DNA of 40,717 bases, taken from Lachnospiraceae bacterium. GTDB lineage: Bacteria > Bacillota > Clostridia > Lachnospirales > Lachnospiraceae. Every line of letters begins with the position of its first letter. The first letter of the stretch is position 1. The DNA lies in contig JAIKZQ010000050.1 of the NCBI GenBank assembly GCA_024682075.1, forward strand, positions 1 through 40,717, read 5' to 3'. The notes below the pieces were generated by a model. The model worked only from the letters and a program-made list of their open reading frames with translations. It ran no database searches and was not told the DNA's origin. The position numbers and the translations under genes are program-made. Below, in pieces: positions 24,672 to 33,568 of this stretch.

Positions 24672-25905
24672 AGAAATATCCTCCCAGATATAACATCTTG
24701 AAAAATGCAAGTCCGCAGCACAGATGCCATGCATACACCGCCCATTCAAAAACAAGCACAGGCATCTTCTGTTTCTTAAGGACAGTATTTTCTATCAGCA
24801 GCATGAGGCCGCTCACGAACACGAAGAACAGTCCATACATATATCCCCAAGCAAAGTTGCAGTGAATGAGCCTTTCTCCCTTTTCGTAGAGGAGGAGAAA
24901 CTCAAGGAATCCCGCCAGCATCACTTCCCAGGACAATCTGAACACTGCATGATCCTTAAATCTTTTCAGGTTAAGCAGCATCACAACGCCTGGAAAAGCA
25001 CCTGCCAGCATCACAGCCAGAACGATATTGTTCGTGTATACACCCCAGGCCTTGCCTATGGCAAATCCTATTCCGCCTTCGTCTCCCGCATGGGATGAGG
25101 AGCCGAATACACCGCCGAACTGTATGAGAAGCGTGATCAATGTGGGGACAGCCGTAAGGAACAGCAGCAAAAAGGCATTAAATTTCTTCCCACGTGAAAT
25201 GATAAGTCTGACGATCATATGAACCGCGGCTGCACTCACCAGAATAAAGGTGAAGCTGGGCTTGGTAAGAGTTGCAAGCAGCAGAAACACCGAAAAGACA
25301 ATATATTCTTTTTTATCCACACGCTTTTCATAATATGTAAGGATATGTGCAAAGAGGAAGAATGCGACTATGGCAAATCCTCTTGCCGAGAGATATGTCT
25401 GGTTGTAGTAGGGATTGGCCGAATAGACTCCAAGATTCCTGAGCGGCACTCCGGGAATATATCTGCCTTCGGGCGGATACAGCATCGACACGAAAAACAC
25501 CGAGAATGTGACCAGGAGGATAAAACATTCATATGCTTTTCGGTTCTTATCCCCGGGCCTGACCTTGTCAGCAAGTTCCTTCAGCATGAAATATGACAAA
25601 AATGCCGGAGAAAGGGAATTCAGCAGTGTCACTGACAGTGTCGCGCCCATCCTTACATCCGAAAAAAGTGCAAAGAACCTTCCCAGCATGAAATAAACAG
25701 GATAAGGAAAATCAAATCCGCTGTCGATCCCCTGCATCTCGAGAAGATAAGCATCCACATCGGATCCGTAATACATATAATCTGTATGGAATGCCTGATT
25801 CCTGAACAGCACGAAAAGAAGGCATGTATAAGATGCCCAAAGTGCGACGAATGCGATCATCGCGGCACGGGATACATTCAGTTTTTTATCCGACATATTC
25901 TTCAT
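24664..25905 (-). CDS. Polytopic membrane protein, tandem paralogue (GT-C-like topology)
   Basis: About 413 residues from the ATG at 25903-25905, which has AGGAT at suitable spacing. In-frame ATGs at 25938, 25914 and 25896 are alternatives. About ten membrane helices, with an N-terminal extracytoplasmic loop containing YYGSDVDAYLLEMQ and a further loop with PPEGRYIPGVPLRNLG. Acidic residues in the first extracytoplasmic loop are typical of GT-C glycosyltransferases, but I cannot assign a catalytic Asp. The overlap with the MATE gene and with its paralogue downstream indicates one coupled message. Function inferred only from context: transfer or handling of a lipid-linked glycan. Confidence 0.62.
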   Translation of the reverse strand: MKNMSDKKLNVSRAAMIAFVALWASYTCLLFVLFRNQAFHTDYMYYGSDVDAYLLEMQGIDSGFDFPYPVYFMLGRFFALFSDVRMGATLSVTLLNSLSPAFLSYFMLKELADKVRPGDKNRKAYECFILLVTFSVFFVSMLYPPEGRYIPGVPLRNLGVYSANPYYNQTYLSARGFAIVAFFLFAHILTYYEKRVDKKEYIVFSVFLLLATLTKPSFTFILVSAAAVHMIVRLIISRGKKFNAFLLLFLTAVPTLITLLIQFGGVFGSSSHAGDEGGIGFAIGKAWGVYTNNIVLAVMLAGAFPGVVMLLNLKRFKDHAVFRLSWEVMLAGFLEFLLLYEKGERLIHCNFAWGYMYGLFFVFVSGLMLLIENTVLKKQKMPVLVFEWAVYAWHLCCGLAFFKMLYLGGYFYV

Positions 25906-27304
25906 ATTTTTCATCCTGAGGAGTCCGCTGGTCCTCATCCGGTATCCTTCCGAGAAACCTGATCATAAACGGCAGAGTTATGACAACAGCCATGATATCG
26001 GCACACATCTGTGAGCACTGTATTCCGGTAAAGCCGAGAAAATGCGGAAGTATCAGCAGGCAGGGGATATAGCACAGCCCCGACCTGAGCGATGACAAAA
26101 ACGACGAGACCCTGGCTTCCCCTATGCTCTGAAAAAGCATGTTTCCCACCACAGAAACAGGCTGCAGTACAACCGAAACACACATGAATCTGAGAGCAGG
26201 AACACCATAGTACAGAACCATGTCTACGGTCTCGGGCTCATCCTTAAGGAAAATCCTGATGATATCGGCGGTATGCGTGAAGCCCGCAACAGCAAGGGCA
26301 AACATGATGATCGTTCCGGCTCTCCAGGTCACAAATATCGAACGCCTGAGTCTTTTGAACTTTTTGGAACCGTAATTAAAGGCCGAGACAGGCTGAAAGC
26401 CCTGACCTATTCCGATCATCGCACTTGCGATGAACATCAGCACTCTTCCGTCTATGGTCATCGCAGCTATCGCGGGATCATCATAGGGCTTGCTGCAGTT
26501 ATTGAGAGTTGCATTCGACAAAACCGCAAAGAGCTGTCTTATGAGGCTGGGGAGCCCCGTCTTTATTATTGAGAGAGCATCACCCATCAGTTCGCGCAAA
26601 GGCAGCCTGAGGCAGGACAGCTTTATGGCCGATATGGTCTTGTGGCGCAGGAACATGGACAGCAGTATCAGAAAACTCACATACTGCGAGATCATTGTCG
26701 ACAGCGCGGCACCTTTTATTCCGAGTCCGCATCCGAACATAAGAACCGGATCCAGTATCATGTTCAGGACACCTCCGGATACCAGTCCGAACATTGCGAA
26801 AAATGCACGGCCCTCATATCTCATCACGTTGTTAAGAACACAGCTCGCGCAGAGTACAGGTGCAGACAAAAGAACATAAAAAGCATAAGTGTGTGCATAC
26901 GGATAGATCGTGTCCGTGCTTCCGAGCAGGTAAATGATCGGCCTTAAAAATGCCATCACAAATGCTGTGAGTACCAGTCCGGTAAGAAGGGCCCCCGTAA
27001 GTCCCACCGTAAGTATCCTGTCGGCATCACCCTTCTTCCCTGCCGCAAGAAGTCTTGCTATCTTGGATCCGCTTCCCTGTCCGTACATGAATCCGAATGC
27101 CTGAAAACCGGCATTGACATTGACAAGTATTCCTATCGCCGCACTGGCACTTGTTCCGAGTCTTCCTACGAAATACGCATCAACCAGATTATAGATCATG
27201 GTGATGAGCATGCTGATCACGGTAGGCACAGCAAGCCTGAAGATCAGTCTTCCGGGCGGAGTGAGGATCATTTTTTTATATTGTCTGGCTTCGTCGTCCG
27301 TCAT
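25886..27304 (-). CDS. MATE-family (MOP superfamily) transporter
   Basis: A 472-residue protein with 12 predicted membrane helices in two homologous halves. The N-terminus LAVPTVISMLITMIYNLVD and DAYFVGRLGTSASAAIGI are standard MATE motifs, repeated in the second half around SLIRQLFAVLSNATLNNC and GIGQGFQPVSAFNYGSKK. MATE proteins usually export cationic drugs or metabolites by Na+ or H+ antiport. They are related to polysaccharide flippases (Wzx) in the same superfamily, so a lipid-linked glycan role is possible in this context. Sequence favours MATE. It overlaps the GT2 stop by ATGA. Confidence 0.88.
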   Translation of the reverse strand: MTDDEARQYKKMILTPPGRLIFRLAVPTVISMLITMIYNLVDAYFVGRLGTSASAAIGILVNVNAGFQAFGFMYGQGSGSKIARLLAAGKKGDADRILTVGLTGALLTGLVLTAFVMAFLRPIIYLLGSTDTIYPYAHTYAFYVLLSAPVLCASCVLNNVMRYEGRAFFAMFGLVSGGVLNMILDPVLMFGCGLGIKGAALSTMISQYVSFLILLSMFLRHKTISAIKLSCLRLPLRELMGDALSIIKTGLPSLIRQLFAVLSNATLNNCSKPYDDPAIAAMTIDGRVLMFIASAMIGIGQGFQPVSAFNYGSKKFKRLRRSIFVTWRAGTIIMFALAVAGFTHTADIIRIFLKDEPETVDMVLYYGVPALRFMCVSVVLQPVSVVGNMLFQSIGEARVSSFLSSLRSGLCYIPCLLILPHFLGFTGIQCSQMCADIMAVVITLPFMIRFLGRIPDEDQRTPQDEKYEEYVG

Positions 27305-28329
27305 CCCGATTTACTTCTAAGATCCCTGTACCACCACAAAAGGGAATACTTCACATAAAAGGCGAATGAACTCTTCATCAGAAGATCCACATATGCTTTC
27401 TGTTCGTCATCCATGTATCTCCCGTAATTCCTGTTCTTCCTGAAGTCAGGAAATTCCTCGATCATCCTTTTTCTCAGATGCTTCACCACCGATATGCTCC
27501 GGCCGTTTTTCATCCTCATATAGGAAAAAAGAGTATTCACAAAATACACGGTCGTGAATATATTCTCGATCTCATCATGGTATTCTTCCAGGAATCCTCT
27601 CCTCTTCATTTCCGAGAGCATGAATTCCCCCGCACTCATCCTGTCCTCGCACCTTTTTTCCGTTATCGTGTGAACGGTTGAAGTATCGTGCTGGTAGTAG
27701 TAATAAAGCGGTTCATCGATATACTCAAAATGTTTATAGCACATTGCCCAGACAGGTCCTGCCGCATTATCCTCATAAAAGATATCTTCGGGAAAAGACA
27801 GATCGTTATCCCGTATCAGCGATGCCCTGTACACTTTGGTGACCATGCTGGACATATTATTCAAAAAGGCTTTTCTTCTTTCGGGTGTCATCTCCCCGGA
27901 AGCATCCTCAAGGTGATCTCTTGAGATCTTTCCCACTTCGAAGGTATGCTCCGAGACCATGGAATAGCAGCACCCGACCACATCCGCTCCGGTCTCTTCT
28001 CCCAGCGTAACAAGCCTTCTGTAATAATCTTTCGACACCCAGTCATCGGAATCAAGGAACCCTATCCATTTTCCGGATGCGGCTTTCATCCCGGCGTTCC
28101 TGGCTCCGCCCTGATGCATGTTGCGCTCATTAACTATGATCCTGAAAAGCCCGGGGTGCAGCGATTCATACTCTTTAAGGATCCGGACGGAATCATCCGA
28201 AGAATGATCATCGACGCAGATTATCTCATAATCTCCGTCAAAATCCTGCCCCACCAGTGAATCCAGGCAAAAATTCAGTTTTCCGTCTCCGGCCATGTTA
28301 TATACCGGAACAATGATCGAAAGATCCAT
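27301..28329 (-). CDS. Family 2 glycosyltransferase
   Basis: A 342-residue GT-A enzyme. The N-terminus IIVPVYNMAG, the nucleotide-binding ICVDDHSSDDS (~38-47), GGARNAGMKAASG and FLDSDDWV (DxD-like, ~93-97) are classic GT2 signatures. A C-terminal ~100 residues of helical character includes YYYYQHDTSTVHTITEKR, seen in EpsH/EpsJ-type enzymes. It probably adds a sugar to a growing surface glycan at the cytosolic membrane face. It starts one base after the stop of the GT52-like gene and overlaps the MATE gene. Confidence 0.9.
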   Translation of the reverse strand: MDLSIIVPVYNMAGDGKLNFCLDSLVGQDFDGDYEIICVDDHSSDDSVRILKEYESLHPGLFRIIVNERNMHQGGARNAGMKAASGKWIGFLDSDDWVSKDYYRRLVTLGEETGADVVGCCYSMVSEHTFEVGKISRDHLEDASGEMTPERRKAFLNNMSSMVTKVYRASLIRDNDLSFPEDIFYEDNAAGPVWAMCYKHFEYIDEPLYYYYQHDTSTVHTITEKRCEDRMSAGEFMLSEMKRRGFLEEYHDEIENIFTTVYFVNTLFSYMRMKNGRSISVVKHLRKRMIEEFPDFRKNRNYGRYMDDEQKAYVDLLMKSSFAFYVKYSLLWWYRDLRSKSG

Positions 28330-28330
28330 C

Positions 28331-29416
28331 TTATACTTTCTTGAATTCAGCCTTTATTGTCTCTGCTTTTCTGTGAATCTCCGGTGCCTCGTAATTATCC
28401 ATGAAATCATCACCGAGCATGACCTTTTCATCCGCAAAATCGATCATTCCGAGCTGGGTGTAGACACCCACGATCTTCTTGAAACGGATGCCGTTCACGA
28501 GTCCGAACATTTCCATCGGAAGAGTTCTGTCAAAGACCCAGTAATCTGGGAACTTCTCTTTATAATCCAGCGTGTCTCTCGGATGAGGCTTGATGAATAT
28601 GGTGCCTTCACCCTTATACATGTCTATGATGTCATTGAAGATCTTCTCACGTATCTCCATCGAGCACAGAGGCTCAGTCAGAAGAAGGATCCCGTCTCCG
28701 TTCCCGCTTTCAAGAAATGACCTGAAGCCATCCATATCCCTTATGAAAGTGGAGATCAGAATATCCCTTTCTTTTTCGGACAGTGCATCCTTAAGAGCTT
28801 TTCTGCTTACTTCCTTGTATTTGTAAAAATCATCATCAATGACACTCTTGTCATTTACTTCCATGTCAATGCAGTACTTGCTGTATCCGTCACGTATAAA
28901 GATAAGATTCAGCTTCAGACTCATGAATTTCTTCAGAGCAAAATGACCTCTGTTATCATAGATTGCCTGAACGCAGGGCTTCAATGTATCAAGTCCGTCT
29001 TCCATCGCATGATACCTGATCCTGTTGCGGTTCAGATATATGCCTATCGGATCAACGTCGCAATATACATATATGTCATCGTATTTCCTGAAATCCACCG
29101 GAACAAAAGGAGCCTCGAGCTTTGCAAATTTCCTCGTGAATATGATCCTGTTTGCCATGTTCACAAGGATGTTTCCTTTGTCGGTCCTGTATTTCGCAAG
29201 TTCCGGGAAATATGTATCTCTCTTTTCATCAAACTCAATAACGGATTCGAACACTCCGCTCTTTTCGGCCCTGCTATTAAGATCCTCGAAATCATTCGAC
29301 ATCTTGCTGAGAACGAGAGTTGCATTTCCGCGTTCTTCCTCAGGCTTATTCAGTTCCTTCAGCATTGTCACGAACACATGATAATATGTGTGACATACAT
29401 AAATGCTTTTCTTCAT
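28331..29416 (-). CDS. GT52/GT38-like glycosyltransferase (bacterial sialyltransferase superfamily)
   Basis: A 361-residue GT-B type enzyme. It opens KSIYVCHTYYHVFVT, typical of this group. The D/E-D/E-G motif appears as EDG at 139-141, the position of the catalytic acid in GT52, GT38 and GT80 sialyltransferases. LLLTEPLC (~245) and KPHPRD (276-281) complete the HP motif that binds the CMP donor. No sialic-acid synthesis or activation gene lies in the window, so the donor may differ. The gene follows the second Enzyme I gene by 38 bases and has AAGGAT at seven bases from its ATG. Confidence 0.72.
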   Translation of the reverse strand: MKKSIYVCHTYYHVFVTMLKELNKPEEERGNATLVLSKMSNDFEDLNSRAEKSGVFESVIEFDEKRDTYFPELAKYRTDKGNILVNMANRIIFTRKFAKLEAPFVPVDFRKYDDIYVYCDVDPIGIYLNRNRIRYHAMEDGLDTLKPCVQAIYDNRGHFALKKFMSLKLNLIFIRDGYSKYCIDMEVNDKSVIDDDFYKYKEVSRKALKDALSEKERDILISTFIRDMDGFRSFLESGNGDGILLLTEPLCSMEIREKIFNDIIDMYKGEGTIFIKPHPRDTLDYKEKFPDYWVFDRTLPMEMFGLVNGIRFKKIVGVYTQLGMIDFADEKVMLGDDFMDNYEAPEIHRKAETIKAEFKKV

Positions 29417-29454
29417 CTGTTTTATCCTTCACGCAGCATAAGCAAGCCGTCATT

Positions 29455-31143
29455 TCATCCTTTAAGTATCTTTCTGACCTCTTCTTCGGATCCCGCATTC
29501 AGCACACTGAGAGCTGTTTTCTTGCACTCGCTCATGTCGAGCCTGCGAACGGCATTTTTCATGGCAGGGATCCTTGACGGTTCAACACTGAGAGATTCCA
29601 CACCGAGTCCGAGGAAAACAGGAAGAAGTGCTGCATCGGATGCAGCCTCTCCGCATACAGTGACAGGTATCCCCGCTGCAGAGGCCTTATCACACACGAT
29701 CCTGACAGCTCTGATAACGGCAGGCTGATAGGCGCTGCACAGATCAGCCAAATGAGGATTGCCCCTGTCGGCGCACATGATGTACTGGGACAGATCATTG
29801 GTACCTATCGAAAAGAAATCCACGAGATGTGCGATCTCACCGGCGCAGAGAACCGCTGCGGGAGTCTCGATCATGCATCCGAGTCTGATATCATTCGAAT
29901 AAGAGATGCCTTTTCCCCTGAGCATGGACTTACATCCTTCGATAAGCCTTCTCACCTGTTCGATCTCCGTGACCGAAGTGACCATCGGGATCATCATGCT
30001 TACTTTTCTTCCTGCCGAAGCTCTCAGGATCGCACAGATCTGGTGAGAGAAAGCTTCTCTTTTCATAAGTGAAAGCCTGACTCCCCTGATGCTGAGTGCG
30101 GGATTGTCCTCAGCGGGGTCCTCATCTTCTTCGGGGCTCAGATATTTGTCTCCGCCGATATCAAGCGTGCGGATGACTATCTCCCTGCCGTCGAATGAGT
30201 CGGCGATCTTCTCATAGACAAGGGTCTGTTCATCCTCACCGGGAGTTTCGTTTTCTCCGAGGAATAAAAATTCTGTACGCACCAGTCCCGCACCATCCGA
30301 TAACGAGGCAATATCGGGAACTGTCTCCGATCCGATATTGCTCAGTATCTGTACTCTTTTCCCGTCGGATGTGACACATTTGTCAATGGACTGGGGTTCG
30401 GATTCCTCACGGGATCTTAAGTCCGATGCTTTCCTGATGTACTCTTTCTTGAGATCATCGGACGGATCCGTCACGACGATGCCTTCACAGCCGTCGACGA
30501 TTACCTCTTTAAGATCTTCTATGTCTTCGGGATCAAAGTTCACTCCGAATACCGACGTGATACCCATGGAACGAAGAATGACCGCAGCGTGAGAAGCAGC
30601 TGTTCCCGATCTCATGACAACCGCTCTGATCCCGGCTTCCTTTAATCCGACCAGTTGCGCAGCAGCGATCCTGTCCGCAATATAGACATCTCCTTCGGCA
30701 TTCTCCGCTTCATCTCCATCAGTCAGCACTCCGCCCATCAGAGCCAGGATACCGTTCCTGACTTCCAGCAGATCCTCAAGCCTTTCGGAGATCATCTCAT
30801 CCTCAAGCGAATCCAGCATGGCTTCATATTTTCTGCAGGCTGACAGCAATGCAGCATCGGCGCTCATTCCCGAATCGATCAGTGAAATGACCTCATCGGA
30901 AAGGGCAGGATCTCTTGCGATCATGATCTGTCCTGATATGATGTCCCTTCCTTCCTGACTCGGAGCGGACGATGCGACCGCCTTCATGTTGCCTTCGAAA
31001 TCCAGAAGAGCATCAAAAAAACGCATTCTCTCGACATCTGCATCAACGGGTCCCGGACCGGCATCTCCGGGACCTGCTGCAGACATCTTACGAATACGTC
31101 CAATGACTATTCCTTCATTTATCGGAAGACCATTATACTTCAT
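29455..31143 (-). CDS. ptsI: PTS Enzyme I, full length but divergent
   Basis: A 562-residue Enzyme I with all three parts: helical HPr-docking domain (~25-145, including SGQIMIARDPAL), phosphohistidine domain and PEP-binding barrel. His185 is the phosphorylated residue, but its signature reads SGTAASHAAVILRS instead of the usual GGRTSHAAILAR. The barrel retains LVRTEFLF, IRTLDIGGDK, MIETPAA, SIGTNDLSQY and VCGEAA. The start overlaps the fructose-phosphate kinase gene by 11 bases, with AAGGT as ribosome binding site. No HPr or EII gene is in the window. It is the second Enzyme I homologue within 15 kb. Confidence 0.88.
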   Translation of the reverse strand: MKYNGLPINEGIVIGRIRKMSAAGPGDAGPGPVDADVERMRFFDALLDFEGNMKAVASSAPSQEGRDIISGQIMIARDPALSDEVISLIDSGMSADAALLSACRKYEAMLDSLEDEMISERLEDLLEVRNGILALMGGVLTDGDEAENAEGDVYIADRIAAAQLVGLKEAGIRAVVMRSGTAASHAAVILRSMGITSVFGVNFDPEDIEDLKEVIVDGCEGIVVTDPSDDLKKEYIRKASDLRSREESEPQSIDKCVTSDGKRVQILSNIGSETVPDIASLSDGAGLVRTEFLFLGENETPGEDEQTLVYEKIADSFDGREIVIRTLDIGGDKYLSPEEDEDPAEDNPALSIRGVRLSLMKREAFSHQICAILRASAGRKVSMMIPMVTSVTEIEQVRRLIEGCKSMLRGKGISYSNDIRLGCMIETPAAVLCAGEIAHLVDFFSIGTNDLSQYIMCADRGNPHLADLCSAYQPAVIRAVRIVCDKASAAGIPVTVCGEAASDAALLPVFLGLGVESLSVEPSRIPAMKNAVRRLDMSECKKTALSVLNAGSEEEVRKILKG

Positions 31144-32068
31144 CGAATACCTTCATTATCTCATCATACTCAGGAAGCTTTCCGACAAACACTGCTGCGC
31201 TTCCTGCGGCAACTCCGAGCTTCAGGGCATAATCATAATCTTTCTCATCAAGGAAACCTTTGATGAATCCGGCGGTCATGGAATCTCCCGCACCAAACGC
31301 TCCGAGCGCCTTGCCCTCGGGAGCCTTGCAGGTATGAACCTCGCCGTTTCTGTCCAGAAGAATTGCTCCGTCGGCGCCCATCGAAACGATGACATTCTCC
31401 GCTCCGGCATCCTGAAGCTTCTTAGCCTCATCAACGATCTCCTCCTGTCCCTTCAGTTCTCTTCCGGCAGCCTGGCTGAGTTCCTCAAGATTGGGCTTTA
31501 CCAGGAACGGCTTATACTTCAGTGCAAGCTTAAGCCTGTCACCGGTCATATCCACAACGGTCTTTACTCCTTCGGGAACCGATGAGAGGATCCTGTCGAG
31601 CATGTCATCGGGTGCCTGGGTCGGCATGCTTCCTGCGAGCACCATCACATCTCCCTCTACAAATCTCTCGAGTCTGTCACACAGGTCATTGACGGAATCG
31701 TCCCCGACAATGGGGCCTGCTGCATTAAGCTCGGTCTCCTCATATCCCTTCTCTTCGGCATTTTCATAAGGGACCCTTATCTTGACATTGATGCGGCTCA
31801 TTCCGTTCTTGAAGGGAAGCATGATGAAGCCGGTCCTGATGCCGATGCTTCTGAGAGTTCCCTCGATCTCGTCTCCGGTATTGCCCGCAATGAATCCGAG
31901 AGCCCTTGTGGGGACATCGAGATTCTTAAGGACTACGGACACGTTAATGCCTTTGCCGCCTGCGCGGATCTCTTCTTTCTGAGATCTGTTAGTTCCGCCC
32001 CTTCTGGGAAAAGAAGCCGGATACATAACGTAATCCAATGATGGGTTGAGTGTCAGTGTGTAGACCAT
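31133..32068 (-). CDS. fruK: PfkB-family 1-phosphofructokinase (or related hexose-phosphate kinase)
   Basis: A 311-residue ribokinase-fold enzyme, expected to convert fructose-1-phosphate to fructose-1,6-bisphosphate. NPSLDYVMYP at the start, AGGKGINVSVVL (~37) and the catalytic/anion-hole GAFGAGDSMTAGF (~250) are the FruK/LacC signatures. The start has AAGGAG at eight bases. The usual partners fruA and fruR are absent; trkH lies upstream and an Enzyme I gene overlaps downstream. Tagatose-6-phosphate kinase is the main alternative. Confidence 0.85.
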   Translation of the reverse strand: MVYTLTLNPSLDYVMYPASFPRRGGTNRSQKEEIRAGGKGINVSVVLKNLDVPTRALGFIAGNTGDEIEGTLRSIGIRTGFIMLPFKNGMSRINVKIRVPYENAEEKGYEETELNAAGPIVGDDSVNDLCDRLERFVEGDVMVLAGSMPTQAPDDMLDRILSSVPEGVKTVVDMTGDRLKLALKYKPFLVKPNLEELSQAAGRELKGQEEIVDEAKKLQDAGAENVIVSMGADGAILLDRNGEVHTCKAPEGKALGAFGAGDSMTAGFIKGFLDEKDYDYALKLGVAAGSAAVFVGKLPEYDEIMKVFDEV

Positions 32069-32102
32069 TTGTTTATCTCCTTATATAGAACTAACGTTAA
32101 AA

Positions 32103-33566
32103 TCACGCTTTCTTTCTGAATTTTCTTCTGCTGATGCGTGGATTCATCATGCTGAGCAGCAACAGCACCGGGAACAGTTCAAGTCTTCCTGTGAGCATGT
32201 CGAAGATAAGTATCACCTTCGAATACGTCGAGAAGAATCCGTAATTGCACGCGGGGCCGACCATGGAAAGTCCGGGACCGATGTTGTTGATGGTCGCTGC
32301 AACTGCGGTAAAGCCCGTGGTGAAATCGAAGTTTTCAACGCTGATCAGTATCAGCGAAATGAAAAAGATCACAAAATAGATCGATATGAAAACATTGGTC
32401 GACCGCATGACCGACTCCTTCACCGTTCCGCCGTCCATCCTGAGAACCTTCACTTCCCTGGGATGACGGAGCACCGAGAGTTCCTTCCTGAACTGCTTCA
32501 TCAAAAGAACAACTCTGTATACCTTGATGCCTCCGGCTGTGGATCCCGAGCACCCGCCTATCATCATTAGCAGCAGCAGGATCATTCTCGAAAGTTCCGG
32601 CCAGGCATCAAAGTCAACCGTGGAATAACCTGTTGTAGTGATTATGGATGCAACCTGGAAAAATGCATGTCTGAGGGATTCCGCATAGCTTCCGAAGAAC
32701 CTTCCGATGTTGGCCGCTATCACGAGAGTCGAGACTATGATGATACCGATGTAATACTTGACTTCCTCAATGTGAAAAGCCTCTTTGACCTTTCCGGATA
32801 TGATGAAGAAATAAAAAGTATAGTTTATGCCGCTCGCAGCCATGAAGAAAGAAATGATGATCTGCTGTGCAGGAGTATATGCTCCGCAGGAAGAATTCAG
32901 GAGTCCGAAGCCTCCGGTTCCGACACTTCCGAAAGTAAGGAGCAGTGACGAATACAGATCCATACCGGACACAAGCAGCGAAAGGATCTCGGCAAGCGTG
33001 ATCCCGAAATACATTCCGTACATCAGTCTGGCCGTATCGCGGACGTGAGGAACTATCCTTTCAACGGAAGGTCCGGTCGATTCCGCCTTCATCAGATTCA
33101 TGTCAGATGTACCGAGCATGGGGAGCACTGCCATCATGAACATGAAGACTCCCATTCCTCCGACCCAGTGCATGAAGCTTCTCCAGAACATTCCGGATCT
33201 GCTGAGCACTTCGACATCCGACAGGATCGAAGCTCCGGTAGTGGTGAATCCCGATACCGTTTCAAAAAGTGCATCTATATAATCAGGAATGTCTCCGCTC
33301 ATCACAAAAGGCAGGGCACCTACAAGCGACAGCACGAGCCAGCACAGAGCAACGATTATATAGCCTTCCTTAAGTGACAGATTCTTGCCGGGCTTTACTC
33401 TTGTAAGAGGAATGCCCAATGCAAGGCATATCCCGGTGGTGATCAGATACCACATCCAGTTTCCGTCCGAATAAATAAATGACACCAGCATCGGAAGAAG
33501 CAGGAATGCACTCTCGAACAGCAGAAGGACGCCCACGATATAGAGTATTATCGAATTCTTTTTCAT
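32103..33566 (-). CDS. trkH: TrkH/KtrB-family potassium channel subunit
   Basis: A 487-residue integral membrane protein that forms the K+ pathway. Four selectivity-filter loops are visible in order: VSGFTTTGAS, FGSVGTGGFG, SIITTTGYST and ATINNIGPG, each preceded by paired membrane helices. The length fits TrkH with its two extra N-terminal helices. The start lies two bases after the trkA stop, so regulator and channel are made together. The next gene (fruK) is only 34 bases away without a terminator. Confidence 0.94.
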   Translation of the reverse strand: MKKNSIILYIVGVLLLFESAFLLLPMLVSFIYSDGNWMWYLITTGICLALGIPLTRVKPGKNLSLKEGYIIVALCWLVLSLVGALPFVMSGDIPDYIDALFETVSGFTTTGASILSDVEVLSRSGMFWRSFMHWVGGMGVFMFMMAVLPMLGTSDMNLMKAESTGPSVERIVPHVRDTARLMYGMYFGITLAEILSLLVSGMDLYSSLLLTFGSVGTGGFGLLNSSCGAYTPAQQIIISFFMAASGINYTFYFFIISGKVKEAFHIEEVKYYIGIIIVSTLVIAANIGRFFGSYAESLRHAFFQVASIITTTGYSTVDFDAWPELSRMILLLLMMIGGCSGSTAGGIKVYRVVLLMKQFRKELSVLRHPREVKVLRMDGGTVKESVMRSTNVFISIYFVIFFISLILISVENFDFTTGFTAVAATINNIGPGLSMVGPACNYGFFSTYSKVILIFDMLTGRLELFPVLLLLSMMNPRISRRKFRKKA

Positions 33567-33568
33567 GA

